From positions 3,162,001 to 3,226,000 of the forward strand of contig NZ_CP043046.1 of the NCBI RefSeq assembly GCF_008119665.1: a DNA stretch of 64,000 nt, written 5' to 3'. Made by a program: the position numbers and the translations under genes. Of the stretch, positions 16,514 to 26,242 are shown one piece after another (positions within the stretch are counted from its first letter, which is position 1; each line of letters opens with the position of its first letter). The DNA comes from Pigmentiphaga aceris. GTDB lineage: Bacteria; Pseudomonadota; Gammaproteobacteria; Burkholderiales; Burkholderiaceae_B. Under the pieces are notes generated by a model that was not told the DNA's origin, did not search any database, and worked only from the letters and a program-made list of their open reading frames with translations.

Positions 16514-18024
16514 GTTTGCCCAGCTCCGTCATCACCATGCTGCAACAGCGCATCGGGCTGGACCCGGCATCGATCGGGCCGGCCATGATCGAGCGCGCGG
16601 TGCGTAGTCGCGCCACGCTGCGCACGCGTGGCAACCTGGAAGACTATCTGCGTGAACTCGATGGCAACGCCACCGAGTTCCAGGCGCTGGTCGATGCGGT
16701 CGTAGTCCCGGAGACCTGGTTTTTCCGTTACCCGGAATCGCTGACTGCGATGACCAACGTTGCCTTGCGGCGCTTGGCCGAGCAGCCCGCTGCACCGCTG
16801 CGGATATTGAGCCTGCCCTGTTCCACAGGCGAGGAACCCTATTCCATCGCCATGGCCTTGCTGAGCGCCGGTGTTGCACCCGCGCGCTTTGTGATCGACG
16901 CCGTTGATATCAGCGAAAGCAATATCGACGCGGCACGGCAAGCCACCTACGGCAAGAACTCGTTTCGCGGTGGTGACCTGAGCTTTCGGGATCGCTATTT
17001 TTCGTTGGAAGAACACGGCTACGTGCTGTCGCCGGCCGTATGCGCGCAGGTGCGCCTGCACCTGGGCAACTTGCTGAGCCCCCTGCTGCCGTTCCCGAAG
17101 TCGACCTACGACCTGGTGTTCTGCCGCAATCTGCTGATTTATTTCGACGTTGCCACGCAGACGCGAAGCATTCACATTCTGACCGGCCTGGCCCGTTCAG
17201 ACGGGCTGCTGTTTGTCGGTCCGGCTGAAGCCAGTGTGCTGACGCGGATGCAGCATCGGTCGATTGGTGTGCCGATGGCGTTTGCGTTTCATGCAACGCC
17301 AAATACGGCGTCGAACTTGGCATCTCATTCGGCATCCAGTTCGGCTTCAAACACCGCTTTGAACCGGGCCTCGAACACGGCAACGAACACCTTCCCGCAT
17401 CTTCGTCCGAATGCAAATACGGGGCTGACGAGTTCTGGTCTTACAAGCACGGGTTTTACAAACGCTGCCAGCACCAATCCCCGACCGCTGTCGGCATGGC
17501 AACCCGATGCCACAAGACCTGCATCGCTCGCCGGATCGCGCAGTCTGCCCCCCTTGCCTGCGGCCGTCTCGCATGCACGAACGCCAGCAGCCAGTGCCGT
17601 ACAGTCCGCCATTGCGCCGCTTCGCGCGGAAGCGCCTTCACTGGCACCGGGGCCGATGACGGCTGCCATCACCGCGCCAGTTACAGCTCCCATCACCGAG
17701 CAGTCAGACAGCGCCGCCGAAGCCCTGTCGTTCGCCGACATGAACGCGCTGGCCGACAAGGGCCGTTTTGAAGACGCCCTGACCGCCTGCAACGCGCACC
17801 TTCAGCGCTTCGGCCCCTCGGCGACCGTCTTTTATCGCCAGGGGCTGTTTCACGACGCCGCGCGTCGCCCTGAAGCCGCGCAAGAGGCTTACCGCAAGAC
17901 GCTTTACCTTGAACCCCATCATCCGCAGGCGCTGCTGCAACTTGCAGCCTTGCTTGAAGCCGCTGGCGATGCCGAAGGTGCAGCACGCCTGCGCCGTCGC
18001 ATGAGCCGTCGCGAGGCGACCTAA
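16510..18024 (+). CDS. wspC: WspC, CheR-type receptor methyltransferase with TPR tail
   Basis: A 504-residue protein. Residues ~1-258 are the CheR methyltransferase (VVPETWFFRYPE, SAM motif LSLPCSTGEEPYSIAM, DLVFCRNLLIYFD). It methylates glutamates of WspA and so raises kinase output. Residues ~400-500 are TPR-like helices, as in other WspC proteins. Between them lies an unusually long low-complexity linker (~262-390) rich in Ala, Ser, Thr, Asn and Pro, with degenerate ASNxA units. GTG start, overlapping the wspB stop by 4 bp. Confidence 0.92.
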   Translation: MSLPSSVITMLQQRIGLDPASIGPAMIERAVRSRATLRTRGNLEDYLRELDGNATEFQALVDAVVVPETWFFRYPESLTAMTNVALRRLAEQPAAPLRILSLPCSTGEEPYSIAMALLSAGVAPARFVIDAVDISESNIDAARQATYGKNSFRGGDLSFRDRYFSLEEHGYVLSPAVCAQVRLHLGNLLSPLLPFPKSTYDLVFCRNLLIYFDVATQTRSIHILTGLARSDGLLFVGPAEASVLTRMQHRSIGVPMAFAFHATPNTASNLASHSASSSASNTALNRASNTATNTFPHLRPNANTGLTSSGLTSTGFTNAASTNPRPLSAWQPDATRPASLAGSRSLPPLPAAVSHARTPAASAVQSAIAPLRAEAPSLAPGPMTAAITAPVTAPITEQSDSAAEALSFADMNALADKGRFEDALTACNAHLQRFGPSATVFYRQGLFHDAARRPEAAQEAYRKTLYLEPHHPQALLQLAALLEAAGDAEGAARLRRRMSRREAT

Positions 18025-18707
18025 TGAGCGATACCTTGATCCAGGCCCTTGCGCCCTTGCACGATGACATCGACCCATGCTGGCGAACCATCGGCACGCG
18101 TGGCGACCAAAGCTGCCCCAAGCTTCAGGAATACTTGCGGTGTGTAAATTGCTCGGTCTATCACGACAAGGCTCAGGCACTGCTGGAACGCCTGCCCGCA
18201 CGTGTAGACGACGAGGCGGATGAGGTCGAATTCGGCCAGGAATCCTCCAGCGAACGCTTCAACGTACTGGTCTTCCGGCTGGAAGGCGAATGGCTGGCCG
18301 TGCCCACCCGCATGCTGGATGAAGTCAGCGAACCGCGTGGCGTCCACCCTGTGCCCCATCGTCGCCGGGGGGCCTTGCTGGGTTTGGTCAATGTGCGAGG
18401 CGCACTGACGCCTTGCATATCCCTTGCCCGCCTGCTGTCTTTGCCAGCAGACACCAGTGACCGCAGCGGACTGGAAAACCGCGGACGCATGCTGATCGTG
18501 AAAGACGGGGCACGTCAGATCGCCATTCCCGTCGATGCCGTCGAGGGCATTCACGCGATTCGCCGACAAGCCGTCACCGCCGCACCCGCCACCCTGTCGG
18601 CTGGCACGCAGTCGGTTGCCACCGGCGTGGTCGATTGCGGCAAACATCGCGCGGGCCTGATCGACCCGACACGGCTGCAACAGGCGCTGGCGGGAGTACT
18701 CGCATGA
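18024..18707 (+). CDS. wspD: WspD, CheW-like coupling protein
   Basis: A 227-residue protein. A CheW domain (~75-215; FRLEGEWLAVPTRMLDEV, GLVNVRGALTPCISLARLL) follows an N-terminal extension. The extension has a cysteine cluster (SCPKLQEYLRCVNCSVY) characteristic of WspD. It is the second coupling protein of the array. Its ATG overlaps the wspC stop by 1 bp (TAATG), and its stop overlaps the wspE ATG. Confidence 0.88.
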   Translation: MSDTLIQALAPLHDDIDPCWRTIGTRGDQSCPKLQEYLRCVNCSVYHDKAQALLERLPARVDDEADEVEFGQESSSERFNVLVFRLEGEWLAVPTRMLDEVSEPRGVHPVPHRRRGALLGLVNVRGALTPCISLARLLSLPADTSDRSGLENRGRMLIVKDGARQIAIPVDAVEGIHAIRRQAVTAAPATLSAGTQSVATGVVDCGKHRAGLIDPTRLQQALAGVLA

Positions 18708-21154
18708 ATTCGGATCAATTGCGCGACGCCTCGCTGCTGGAACTCTTCCAGATGGAAGCCGTGGCCCAGGCTGAAGTCCTCAACGGCGGTTTGCTGGCAC
18801 TGGAACGCGACCCGACATCTGCTGTGCATCTGGAAGCCTGCATGCGCGCCGCCCACTCGCTCAAGGGTGCGGCGCGCATTGTCGACCTCGACCCGGGTGT
18901 ACGCATTGCCCACGTGATGGAAGACGTGCTGGTCGATGCGCAGGCCGGCCGGCTGCTGCTGGAATCGCGGCATATCGATGTGCTGCTGCAAGGTGTCGAC
19001 CTGCTGCTGCAGGTAGGCGACCCAGTGCGCCACATGACGATCAGCATCGAGCAAGTGGACGCCTATGTGGTGGCCTTGGGCGCGGTGGTGGCAACGCCGT
19101 CGGCAGACACGTTTGCGCTGCCGGCAGTCGATACCAGCATGTCTTTCCTGGGCGATCTGCCTGCGATCGATACGGTGACGCCGTTTACCGATTTGAGCAC
19201 GCCGCTGGTGCCGTTGTTGCCCGTGATTCCGAACGCGCTGGCATCGGACGGTTATGGCATTCCGGCGATACCCGCCACCCCAGCGATTCCAGTGATTCCA
19301 GCAACGCCACTGGCACCGCCGCCCCCGCCGGTCGTCGAAGAAGCCCCCGAACCCGTGCTGAAGCTCCCCGCACGCCCTGGACTGGAAGACACCGACGACG
19401 ATCAGGACCGCGCGCTGCGCGTCAACGCCCGCACGCTGAATCGCTTGGTTGGCTTCGCAGGCGAAACGCTGGTGGAAGCGCACTGGCTCAAGCCTTTCAA
19501 CGCCTCGGTGCTGCGTCTGCGCCGCAACCAGCAAGGCGCCACGCGAGCCGTCGCCCGTGTGCAGGACCTGCTGGCCGAACGCGGCCTGGATGATCCTCGC
19601 CTGGACGCCGCATTGGAAGAAGCCCGACGCCTGCTGGAAAGCTGCCAGCAAGGGCTGGGCGAGCGCATGGGTGAACTCGATCGCTTCGGCAGCCGCGTCG
19701 AACATCTGTCCCAGCGACTTTACGACACCGCGCTGGCTTGCCGCATGCGGCCGTTTGCCGACGCCTTGCCCGGTGGTACTCGCATGGTGCGCGACTTGGC
19801 CCGCACCTTGGGCAAGCAGGCTCGCCTGGAAATTTCCGGCGAGACCACCCAGGTTGATCGCGACATTCTGGAAGCACTGGACGCGCCGCTTACGCATCTG
19901 CTGCGCAATGCGCTGGATCACGGCGTTGAAACCCCTGCCGAGCGACTCGCCATGGGCAAGTCGGCCGAAGGCGTGCTGCGCCTGCATGCCATGCATCGCG
20001 CCGGCAAACTGCTGATCGAGGTCAGCGACGACGGCGAAGGTATCGATCTGGCGCGACTCAGGTCCCGCATTCAGCAACGGGGTTATGCCAATGCCGAAAC
20101 GGCCGAACGGCTGAGCGAAGCCGAACTGCTTGCCTTCCTGTTCCTGCCTGGTTTCAGCACCCGCAACGCCGTCACCGAATTCTCGGGGCGCGGCGTGGGG
20201 CTGGACGTGGTGCAGACCTTGATGCGTCAATTGCGTGGCACGGCACGCATCGAACAGCAGCAAGGGCGCGGCACGCGCGTGGTCATGGAGTTGCCGCTGT
20301 CCCTGTCGGTGGTGCGCAGCCTGCTGGTCGATGTGGGCGGCGAAATCTACGCCTTCCCGCTGGCCCTGGTGGACTGCACGGTTCGTGTGCCGGCGGAAGA
20401 CATCGTCTCGCTGGAAGGCCATCAGCACTTTGCGATGGGCAACCGGCAGATCGGTCTGGTGTCGGCGCGCCAAGTGCTTCAGGAAGGCAATGCCGATGGC
20501 CACCCTGGCGATGTGCCGGTGGTGGTGATCGGTGTGGACGACACCGCATTCGGTGTCACCGTGGACAAGCTGCTGGGCGAACGCACGATTGCGATTCAGC
20601 CGCTGGACCCGCGCCTGGGCAAAGTCCAGGACATCATGGCCGGCGCGGTGCTGGACGACGGCACGCCCGTGCTGGTACTGGACGTGGAAGACTTGCTGCG
20701 GTCCATCGACAAACTGGTCAGCGGCGGCCGCCTGGCCCGGGTCGATGCGCGCCAGGTTGCACCCGTTGCGCATGCGCGCAAGCACGTACTGGTAGTCGAT
20801 GATTCGCTGACGGTGCGTGAACTTGAACGCAAACTGCTGCATAACCGTGGTTATGAAGTCAGCGTGGCGGTCGATGGCATGGAAGGCTGGAACATGCTGC
20901 ACGCGGGCCGCTTCGATCTGGTGGTGACCGACGTCGACATGCCACGCATGGACGGCATCGAACTCGTGTCGCGCATACGGGCTGAACCCCGCTTGCGCGC
21001 CATGCCGGTAATGGTAGTCTCCTACAAAGATCGCGAGGAAGACCGACGTCGCGGCCTGGATGCCGGTGCCGACTACTACCTGGCAAAGGGAAGTTTCCAC
21101 GACGATGCCCTGCTCGACGCGGTGGCTGACCTGATCGGAGAGGCAAGATCGTGA
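18704..21154 (+). CDS. wspE: WspE, hybrid CheA-type histidine kinase with receiver
   Basis: An 816-residue hybrid kinase. An N-terminal Hpt domain carries His51 in AAHSLKGAARI. A Pro/Ala-rich linker follows (~185-235), then the dimerisation segment and the ATPase with N box LLRNALDHGVE and G boxes SDDGEGIDL and GRGVGLDV. A CheW-like regulatory domain and a C-terminal receiver (LVVDDSLTVRE, TDVDMPRMDG) complete it. WspE phosphorylates both WspR (output) and WspF (adaptation). I chose the ATG at 18704 because it overlaps the wspD stop; an earlier in-frame start would lie inside wspD. Confidence 0.93.
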   Translation: MNSDQLRDASLLELFQMEAVAQAEVLNGGLLALERDPTSAVHLEACMRAAHSLKGAARIVDLDPGVRIAHVMEDVLVDAQAGRLLLESRHIDVLLQGVDLLLQVGDPVRHMTISIEQVDAYVVALGAVVATPSADTFALPAVDTSMSFLGDLPAIDTVTPFTDLSTPLVPLLPVIPNALASDGYGIPAIPATPAIPVIPATPLAPPPPPVVEEAPEPVLKLPARPGLEDTDDDQDRALRVNARTLNRLVGFAGETLVEAHWLKPFNASVLRLRRNQQGATRAVARVQDLLAERGLDDPRLDAALEEARRLLESCQQGLGERMGELDRFGSRVEHLSQRLYDTALACRMRPFADALPGGTRMVRDLARTLGKQARLEISGETTQVDRDILEALDAPLTHLLRNALDHGVETPAERLAMGKSAEGVLRLHAMHRAGKLLIEVSDDGEGIDLARLRSRIQQRGYANAETAERLSEAELLAFLFLPGFSTRNAVTEFSGRGVGLDVVQTLMRQLRGTARIEQQQGRGTRVVMELPLSLSVVRSLLVDVGGEIYAFPLALVDCTVRVPAEDIVSLEGHQHFAMGNRQIGLVSARQVLQEGNADGHPGDVPVVVIGVDDTAFGVTVDKLLGERTIAIQPLDPRLGKVQDIMAGAVLDDGTPVLVLDVEDLLRSIDKLVSGGRLARVDARQVAPVAHARKHVLVVDDSLTVRELERKLLHNRGYEVSVAVDGMEGWNMLHAGRFDLVVTDVDMPRMDGIELVSRIRAEPRLRAMPVMVVSYKDREEDRRRGLDAGADYYLAKGSFHDDALLDAVADLIGEARS

Positions 21155-22209
21155 AAGTTGCCATCGTCAACGATATGCCCCTGGCGATCGAAGCGTTGCA
21201 GCGTGCCTTGGCGCATGATCCAAGCCTGCAGGTCTGCTGGGTTGCCCGATCAGGCGAAGAAGCAATCACACGCTGCGCCACCGACCGCCCGGACGTCATG
21301 CTGATGGACCTCATCATGCCCGGCATCGATGGCGTCGAGACCACCAAGCGCATCATGGCCAGCTCGCCATGCGCCATCGTGATCGTCACTGGCGACATAC
21401 AGCGCCAGACCAATCGAATTTTTGAAGCCATGGGCCACGGCGCGCTCGATGTCACCGGCACGCCGGTGCTGGGCGGCAAAGACCCCGCAGGCGAAGCCCA
21501 AGCCCTGCTGCGCAAGATCCGCAACGTCGGCTGGTTGATCGGCCGCGCTGCCATCACCCGCAAACCGGCCGCTGCAGCCCCCGCTACCCGAGGCCTGCCC
21601 GGTCAGCTTCTGGCAATCGGTGCATCGGCCGGTGGCCCGGCAGCCTTGGCGCAATTGCTGGCCCGCTTGCCTGTCGATTTTCCCGCTGCAATCGTGCTGG
21701 TGCAGCACGTCGATGCCGCGTTTGCTGCAGGAATGGCCGAGTGGCTGGCGACACAGATCAGTTTGCCGGTTAGACTTGCGCGCGTTGGCGAACAACCCCT
21801 TCCGGGTACAGTGCTACTGGCCGGTACCGCCGACCACTTGCGGCTGCTGGAAGACCAGACACTGGACTATTGCGCCGAACCGCGTGCCGCGCTGTATCGC
21901 CCGTCGATCGATGTGTTTTTCGACAGCGTATCGCGGCATTGGCGCGGACCAGCTGTAGGCGTATTGCTGACAGGCATGGGTCGTGACGGCGCGGAAGGCC
22001 TGAAGTCCATGCGTCAGCACGGTTTTTTGACGATTGCACAAGACCAGGCCACCAGTGCCGTCTATGGCATGCCAAAGGCCGCCGCTGCCATCGACGCAGC
22101 CGACCGAATCATGCCGCTGGGGTTGATCGCCCCGCTTCTGATAACTCATTTTGCCCCCGATGCCTCACGACAAGCCCAAGGAAGTGGACATGAACGCGGT
22201 GCCCGATGA
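21151..22209 (+). CDS. wspF: WspF, CheB-type receptor methylesterase
   Basis: A 352-residue protein. It has an N-terminal receiver with phospho-acceptor Asp53 ([10 protein letters not shown]) and a C-terminal CheB methylesterase. The catalytic Ser lies in [12 protein letters not shown], His in LVQHVD and Asp in GMGRDGAEG. It demethylates WspA; loss of WspF in Pseudomonas locks the system on and gives wrinkly colonies. GTG start overlapping the wspE stop by 4 bp. Its last 20 bp overlap wspR. Confidence 0.92.
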   Translation: MKVAIVNDMPLAIEALQRALAHDPSLQVCWVARSGEEAITRCATDRPDVMLMDLIMPGIDGVETTKRIMASSPCAIVIVTGDIQRQTNRIFEAMGHGALDVTGTPVLGGKDPAGEAQALLRKIRNVGWLIGRAAITRKPAAAAPATRGLPGQLLAIGASAGGPAALAQLLARLPVDFPAAIVLVQHVDAAFAAGMAEWLATQISLPVRLARVGEQPLPGTVLLAGTADHLRLLEDQTLDYCAEPRAALYRPSIDVFFDSVSRHWRGPAVGVLLTGMGRDGAEGLKSMRQHGFLTIAQDQATSAVYGMPKAAAAIDAADRIMPLGLIAPLLITHFAPDASRQAQGSGHERGAR

Positions 22210-23206
22210 CACAACGGCCACGCCGCCAGACAGTTTTCCGGCGATGGTCTTGTTGGTTGACGATCAAGTCATGGTTGGCGAAGCGATCCGTCGCGCGCTG
22301 GCCAACGAACCCGGCATCGACTTCCATTACTGCCCAGATCCCCAGCGTGCGCTGGCCGAAGCGATCCAGACGCGCCCGACCGTCATTTTGCAAGACCTGG
22401 TGTTGCCCGGTGTCGATGGCCTGAGCCTGGTGCGGGCCTACCGTGCCCACCCGGCCGTCAAAGACGTGCCCATCATCGTGTTGTCTACCAAGGAAGAAGC
22501 CTCGGTCAAGGGCGCAGCATTTACGGCAGGTGCCAATGACTACCTGGTGAAGCTACCTGACACCATCGAACTGGTGGCCCGCATTCGCTATCACTCGCGT
22601 TCGTATCTGACGCTGCAACAGCGCGACGAGGCCTACCAGGCGCTGCGCAAAAGCCAGCAGAAGCTGCTTGAAACGAACATGGAATTGCGCCGGCTGACCA
22701 ACCTGGACGGCTTGACCGGGCTGGCCAATCGCCGTTACTTCGATGAGTACCTGGACGCAGAGTGGAAGCGCTCGTTGCGCGAGCGGCGCGAGATCAGCGT
22801 GCTGATGCTGGATGTCGACCACTTCAAGCCTTTCAACGACACCTACGGCCACGTTGCCGGAGACGAAGCGCTGAAGCGGGTTGCCGCCACCATTCTTGCC
22901 AGCTGCGACCGATCTACCGACTTGGGTGCCCGATACGGTGGCGAAGAATTTTCACTGGTATTGCCAGGCATGCCGGCGGGCGGCGCGCGTCTGATCGCAG
23001 AAAAGCTGCGTCGTGCCATTGAAGGCCTGAAAATTCCGCATGCAAGTTCGCCCACTGCTCCGCACCTGACGGCAAGCATCGGCATTGCGTCGGTCATGCC
23101 CGACCAGGCAGACGGCGTGATATCGCTGGTGCATTCAGCCGATCGCGGTCTGTACGAGGCGAAGCGCCTGGGCCGCAATCGCGCGGTGCCGGCGTCTATG
23201 GTCTGA
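22190..23206 (+). CDS. wspR: WspR, response-regulator diguanylate cyclase
   Basis: A 338-residue output protein that makes c-di-GMP. The receiver has phospho-acceptor Asp69 in [10 protein letters not shown] helical stalk (~140-170) joins it to a GGDEF domain with active-site GGEEF at 250-254. An RxxD inhibitory site lies five residues before it (RSTD, 241-244), so it is catalytically competent and product-inhibited. The ATG at 22190 follows AAGGAAG and lies inside the wspF end. The operon ends at the terminator 30 bp downstream. Confidence 0.93.
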   Translation: MNAVPDDTTATPPDSFPAMVLLVDDQVMVGEAIRRALANEPGIDFHYCPDPQRALAEAIQTRPTVILQDLVLPGVDGLSLVRAYRAHPAVKDVPIIVLSTKEEASVKGAAFTAGANDYLVKLPDTIELVARIRYHSRSYLTLQQRDEAYQALRKSQQKLLETNMELRRLTNLDGLTGLANRRYFDEYLDAEWKRSLRERREISVLMLDVDHFKPFNDTYGHVAGDEALKRVAATILASCDRSTDLGARYGGEEFSLVLPGMPAGGARLIAEKLRRAIEGLKIPHASSPTAPHLTASIGIASVMPDQADGVISLVHSADRGLYEAKRLGRNRAVPASMV

Positions 23207-23236
23207 TCGAGCAAGCTGATCAGGCGCGGCTGACGC

Positions 23237-23266
23237 AAAAAGACCCAGGCATTGCCTGGGTCTTTT
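23237..23266 (+). terminator. rho-independent terminator after wspR
   Basis: AAAAGACCCAGGC-ATT-GCCTGGGTCTTTT is a perfect hairpin ending in a T run. Its flanking A run makes it usable from both sides, so it can separate the wsp operon from the convergent fur gene. Confidence 0.9.
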
Positions 23267-23339
23267 GCATTGAGCGCCTGACGGTCTTGCCTGGCGCTGT
23301 CTGACTAATGCTGTGCTACGCCGTCTTGCTTGCGCAGTA

Positions 23340-23777
23340 TTACTTGGCGTTGCCTTTCTTGGTCTCAACGACACCGGGGCCCGTGCCGTACAAGGTGATC
23401 GAAAACTCGGCCAGGTTGAAACCCAGCTCTGCCGCGATCTCGTGCAGACGTTCCTCGATCTTCGGATCGTGGAATTCCGTAACCTTGCCGGACTGCGTGC
23501 ACACCATGTGACCGTGATGGCGCTCGTTATCGGTCAGTTCGAACACGGCCTTGCCGCCCACAAACTGGCTGCGCTTGAGCAGGCCAGCCTGTTCGAACTG
23601 GGTCAACACGCGGTAAACGGTGGCCAGCCCGATGTCGACATTGTCGGCAACCAACAGGCGATAGACGTCGTCGGCGCTCAGGTGGCGGGTATCCCCTTTG
23701 CGGAATACGTCGAGCACCTTCATGCGGGGGAACGTCACCTTCAACCCCATGTTCTTCAGTTCGTCCAAATCGCTCAT
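23340..23777 (-). CDS. fur: Fur-family metal-responsive repressor
   Basis: A 145-residue winged-helix repressor that with Fe(II) represses iron-uptake genes. DNA-recognition helix region [16 protein letters not shown] and metal ligands His32, Glu80 and the HHGH cluster (87-90) are present. The usual Cys-x-x-Cys is reduced to C93-T-Q-S96, and no C-terminal cysteine pair exists, so the structural zinc site is missing. AAGGAG lies 5 nt before the ATG. The start is only 17 bp after the DUF1513 gene stop, so fur is probably the last gene of the iron operon upstream. It may be a secondary Fur copy, since omlA/smpA, the usual neighbour in this group, is absent. Confidence 0.88.
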   Translation of the reverse strand: MSDLDELKNMGLKVTFPRMKVLDVFRKGDTRHLSADDVYRLLVADNVDIGLATVYRVLTQFEQAGLLKRSQFVGGKAVFELTDNERHHGHMVCTQSGKVTEFHDPKIEERLHEIAAELGFNLAEFSITLYGTGPGVVETKKGNAK

Positions 23778-23794
23778 AAAAACTCCTTGCTGCG

Positions 23795-24973
23795 TCATCC
23801 AGCAATATATGCTTTTTTCGAATCGACGCGGCGAAAGTGATTGTCCCAAGCTGTACTTGGGTCGCGGTCGAATTCGGTGGTAGGAAGATTCGGGCCGCTT
23901 TGCTGCAACACGCCCTCCCCGCTGCTTAGTACAAAACGCCCTTCGCCGGCTGCTGCCACGCCGCAGCCATCTGCAATATCGGTACTGCCCAGGCATGCAC
24001 CGCTGTCTGCATCCCAGTAGACCACCAGGCCGCCCACCGGGCTGGATGTTGCGACAATCTTGCCCGCCATGTCCACGCTGACCGACCCGACATAGTTGCG
24101 CAGCCGGCGCAGCAAGTCTGGCGGGCCCGCGAACAGCTCCGCCGCTGATTGACCCCGACGATGGCGGCCCACCAACGGCGGCTGGTCCTGTGCCGGCCCG
24201 GAATATTGCATGCCGAACCATACTGCGCCATCGGCGGCGATTGCCAGATGGCGGATCGACAACCGATGCTGAGTGGCCGGCAGCGCGACTCGGTCGACTA
24301 CCTTGCCGCTTGCCAAGTCAAGATAGACCAGCGAAGGCGACATGGTGTCCAGGTTCAGTTCAAGCTTGCCGTAGTCTGGGTGGGTAAGGATGCCACCGTT
24401 GGCCACGCACAGCGTGCGTCCATCAGGCATCAGCAACACTTCGTGCGGGCCGACGCCGGCAGTGTCGAATTCTCCGACTCGGCGGTAGGCACCGCCTGGG
24501 CTGGCGTCATATACCCCAAGCACGCCACGCCCGGCCTCGAAGTCATTTTCAGTCGCAAACAGCAGGTGGCCGTCGTTGCGGTATACCCCGTGACCGAAAT
24601 AATGCCGGTCTGCGGGCAAAGGTAGTTCGGTCGCGGGCTGACGTCCTTGTAGATCAAACGCAGTCGCGAAGAATCCTGCCTGTCTGCCGAATACCACCGC
24701 CCGTTGGCGGGGGGCGTCGATGGCAAAGCTGTGACCGCGTGCTTCCAGGTCGATTGTGCGTGCAACATGACCACGGGCATCAAGCACGACTGCTTGAAAG
24801 CTGTCGCCGTGCTTGCGTGCGGCCAGGTACGTGGGGCTGGTATCAGCGATGGCACCAGACGCGAACGCCGCCTCGCCCGTTTGCAGCTTCGATGCAGCAT
24901 GCACCGCAGGCACCGCAGGCACCGCCAACAACGCAGCACCTGCCGCCAAAAACCTTCTGCGATCAATCGCCAT
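23795..24973 (-). CDS. Tat-exported DUF1513 protein
   Basis: A 392-residue periplasmic protein with a twin-arginine signal ([14 protein letters not shown], then a hydrophobic stretch to the AVHA-A cleavage site). The rest looks like a beta-propeller: [40 protein letters not shown] and similar blades. DUF1513 proteins are found with imelysins and a di-haem oxidoreductase in conserved iron-regulated clusters, as here. The exact biochemical role is unknown. It lies 63 bp after the imelysin gene and 17 bp before fur on the same strand. Confidence 0.88.
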   Translation of the reverse strand: MAIDRRRFLAAGAALLAVPAVPAVHAASKLQTGEAAFASGAIADTSPTYLAARKHGDSFQAVVLDARGHVARTIDLEARGHSFAIDAPRQRAVVFGRQAGFFATAFDLQGRQPATELPLPADRHYFGHGVYRNDGHLLFATENDFEAGRGVLGVYDASPGGAYRRVGEFDTAGVGPHEVLLMPDGRTLCVANGGILTHPDYGKLELNLDTMSPSLVYLDLASGKVVDRVALPATQHRLSIRHLAIAADGAVWFGMQYSGPAQDQPPLVGRHRRGQSAAELFAGPPDLLRRLRNYVGSVSVDMAGKIVATSSPVGGLVVYWDADSGACLGSTDIADGCGVAAAGEGRFVLSSGEGVLQQSGPNLPTTEFDRDPSTAWDNHFRRVDSKKAYIAG

Positions 24974-25036
24974 CAGGCAGTCGCCAGCATGGCGGTTGAC
25001 ATCAAGACCGTTGCAAACGAGTCAACCATATCTGAA

Positions 25037-26242
25037 TCAATCACCATCAAGCGCATTGAACCCAAGCGTGACACCAAAAGCGGGAGCGATAACGCCGCCG
25101 ACCATGCTGCCCAGGTTGTCAGCAATCAGTTTCGCCAAGGTGAGATGGCGGCGATTCGGCTCTGCCAGCGCAGTGTCGAGCGGCATGTCGGCGATAGCCT
25201 GCAAACTGCTTTGCGCGCTGGCGATCTCCGTCAGGAAACCGGAATCAGCAGATCGCTCTTCCGAGCTGTAGCTGTCAGCCAGTTGCGCTGCGGCGTAGAA
25301 ATCACCCATGCCACGCACGTTCGCCGCCAGATAACGAGCGGTCGAGCCACTGCGCCAGAAGGTGCCGCGCTGCGCGCGCGCCTCGGAGGCGGTGGCACCC
25401 ATCATCGGCGCAAGCTTCGCTTCGCGCAGGAACTTGATGCCGGTAGCCAAGGCTTTGAAGGCTTCGGCGGCAACCTCCTGCGTATTGCGGTAGATGGAAT
25501 TCTCGGCCTTCGGCTCGGTAAATGCGCGCCCGGTGTCGCCCGTGGCCGACCAGGCATCGACCAATTCAGCACTGATGTCACGCACATTGGCAGTCGTGGC
25601 GGCTGCCAGCAGACAGCGGTAGCGCGATGCAGGACTGCCATCGGACAAGGTGTCTGCGCCATCACCGAACAACAGGAATTCGACTGCGGGCAAGCCCTGC
25701 ACTGCCACGCTGCGAGCGCGCAACGCGCCCGGAGCCAAGGCCGCAGGATCGGCAGCTTTCAAGGCCAGGCCCAGTTGCCTGGGGACCGCGCCGCGTGCGT
25801 CGGGCCAGAAGAAGATGCGTTCGAAACGGTTGTCGCCAATCATCGGTCCGAAGCGCAACAGTTCCACGCGTGCCCAGGCGTCCAGTAGCAGCCGGAAGTT
25901 TTCATCGATCTTTGCCCGACCCGCAGCTGGTGCACCCGCCTCGCACCAGGGCACCAGACTCGTCTGCAAGCTGTTGCTGCGTTCAAGCAGCTGGGCGGTT
26001 GCCGGCCGTATATAGCCGTCCGCCAGGCGCTGCCCCAGATCGGCGGGCAAGGTGCCGGCTGTGGCGTTTGCCGATATGCCGAATGCGGCGGCAGTCAGCA
26101 CAAGCGTGGTGACCAGGCGGCGCAGATACGTTTCCGAGCTTGTCTTCCGACGCGCCAAAGCAACCACAGCAGGTGTCGCAGGACCGCCCGCCAAGGGCAT
26201 CTTTTTCAGCCAGCTTTCACGAAAACCGCGCAGCGCATGCAT
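25037..26242 (-). CDS. imelysin-family periplasmic protein (variant motif)
   Basis: A 401-residue exported protein of the imelysin/EfeO-like fold; the hydrophobic signal is at ~44-62 (LVTTLVLTAAAFGISANATA). The family GxHxxE motif is here GLPAVE in VQGLPAVEFLLFGDG: Glu is kept but His is replaced by Pro. That variant is what I expect for the partner imelysin of these clusters, and it suggests a different metal site from the other imelysin of the operon. The ATG overlaps the stop of the di-haem gene (TAATG), so translation is coupled. Confidence 0.85.
   Translation of the reverse strand: MHALRGFRESWLKKMPLAGGPATPAVVALARRKTSSETYLRRLVTTLVLTAAAFGISANATAGTLPADLGQRLADGYIRPATAQLLERSNSLQTSLVPWCEAGAPAAGRAKIDENFRLLLDAWARVELLRFGPMIGDNRFERIFFWPDARGAVPRQLGLALKAADPAALAPGALRARSVAVQGLPAVEFLLFGDGADTLSDGSPASRYRCLLAAATTANVRDISAELVDAWSATGDTGRAFTEPKAENSIYRNTQEVAAEAFKALATGIKFLREAKLAPMMGATASEARAQRGTFWRSGSTARYLAANVRGMGDFYAAAQLADSYSSEERSADSGFLTEIASAQSSLQAIADMPLDTALAEPNRRHLTLAKLIADNLGSMVGGVIAPAFGVTLGFNALDGD

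Noticed and set aside
18551-21100. 849-aa minus-strand frame opposite wspE
   Set aside because: His/Gln-rich antisense translation of a high-GC gene with clear kinase domains on the plus strand.
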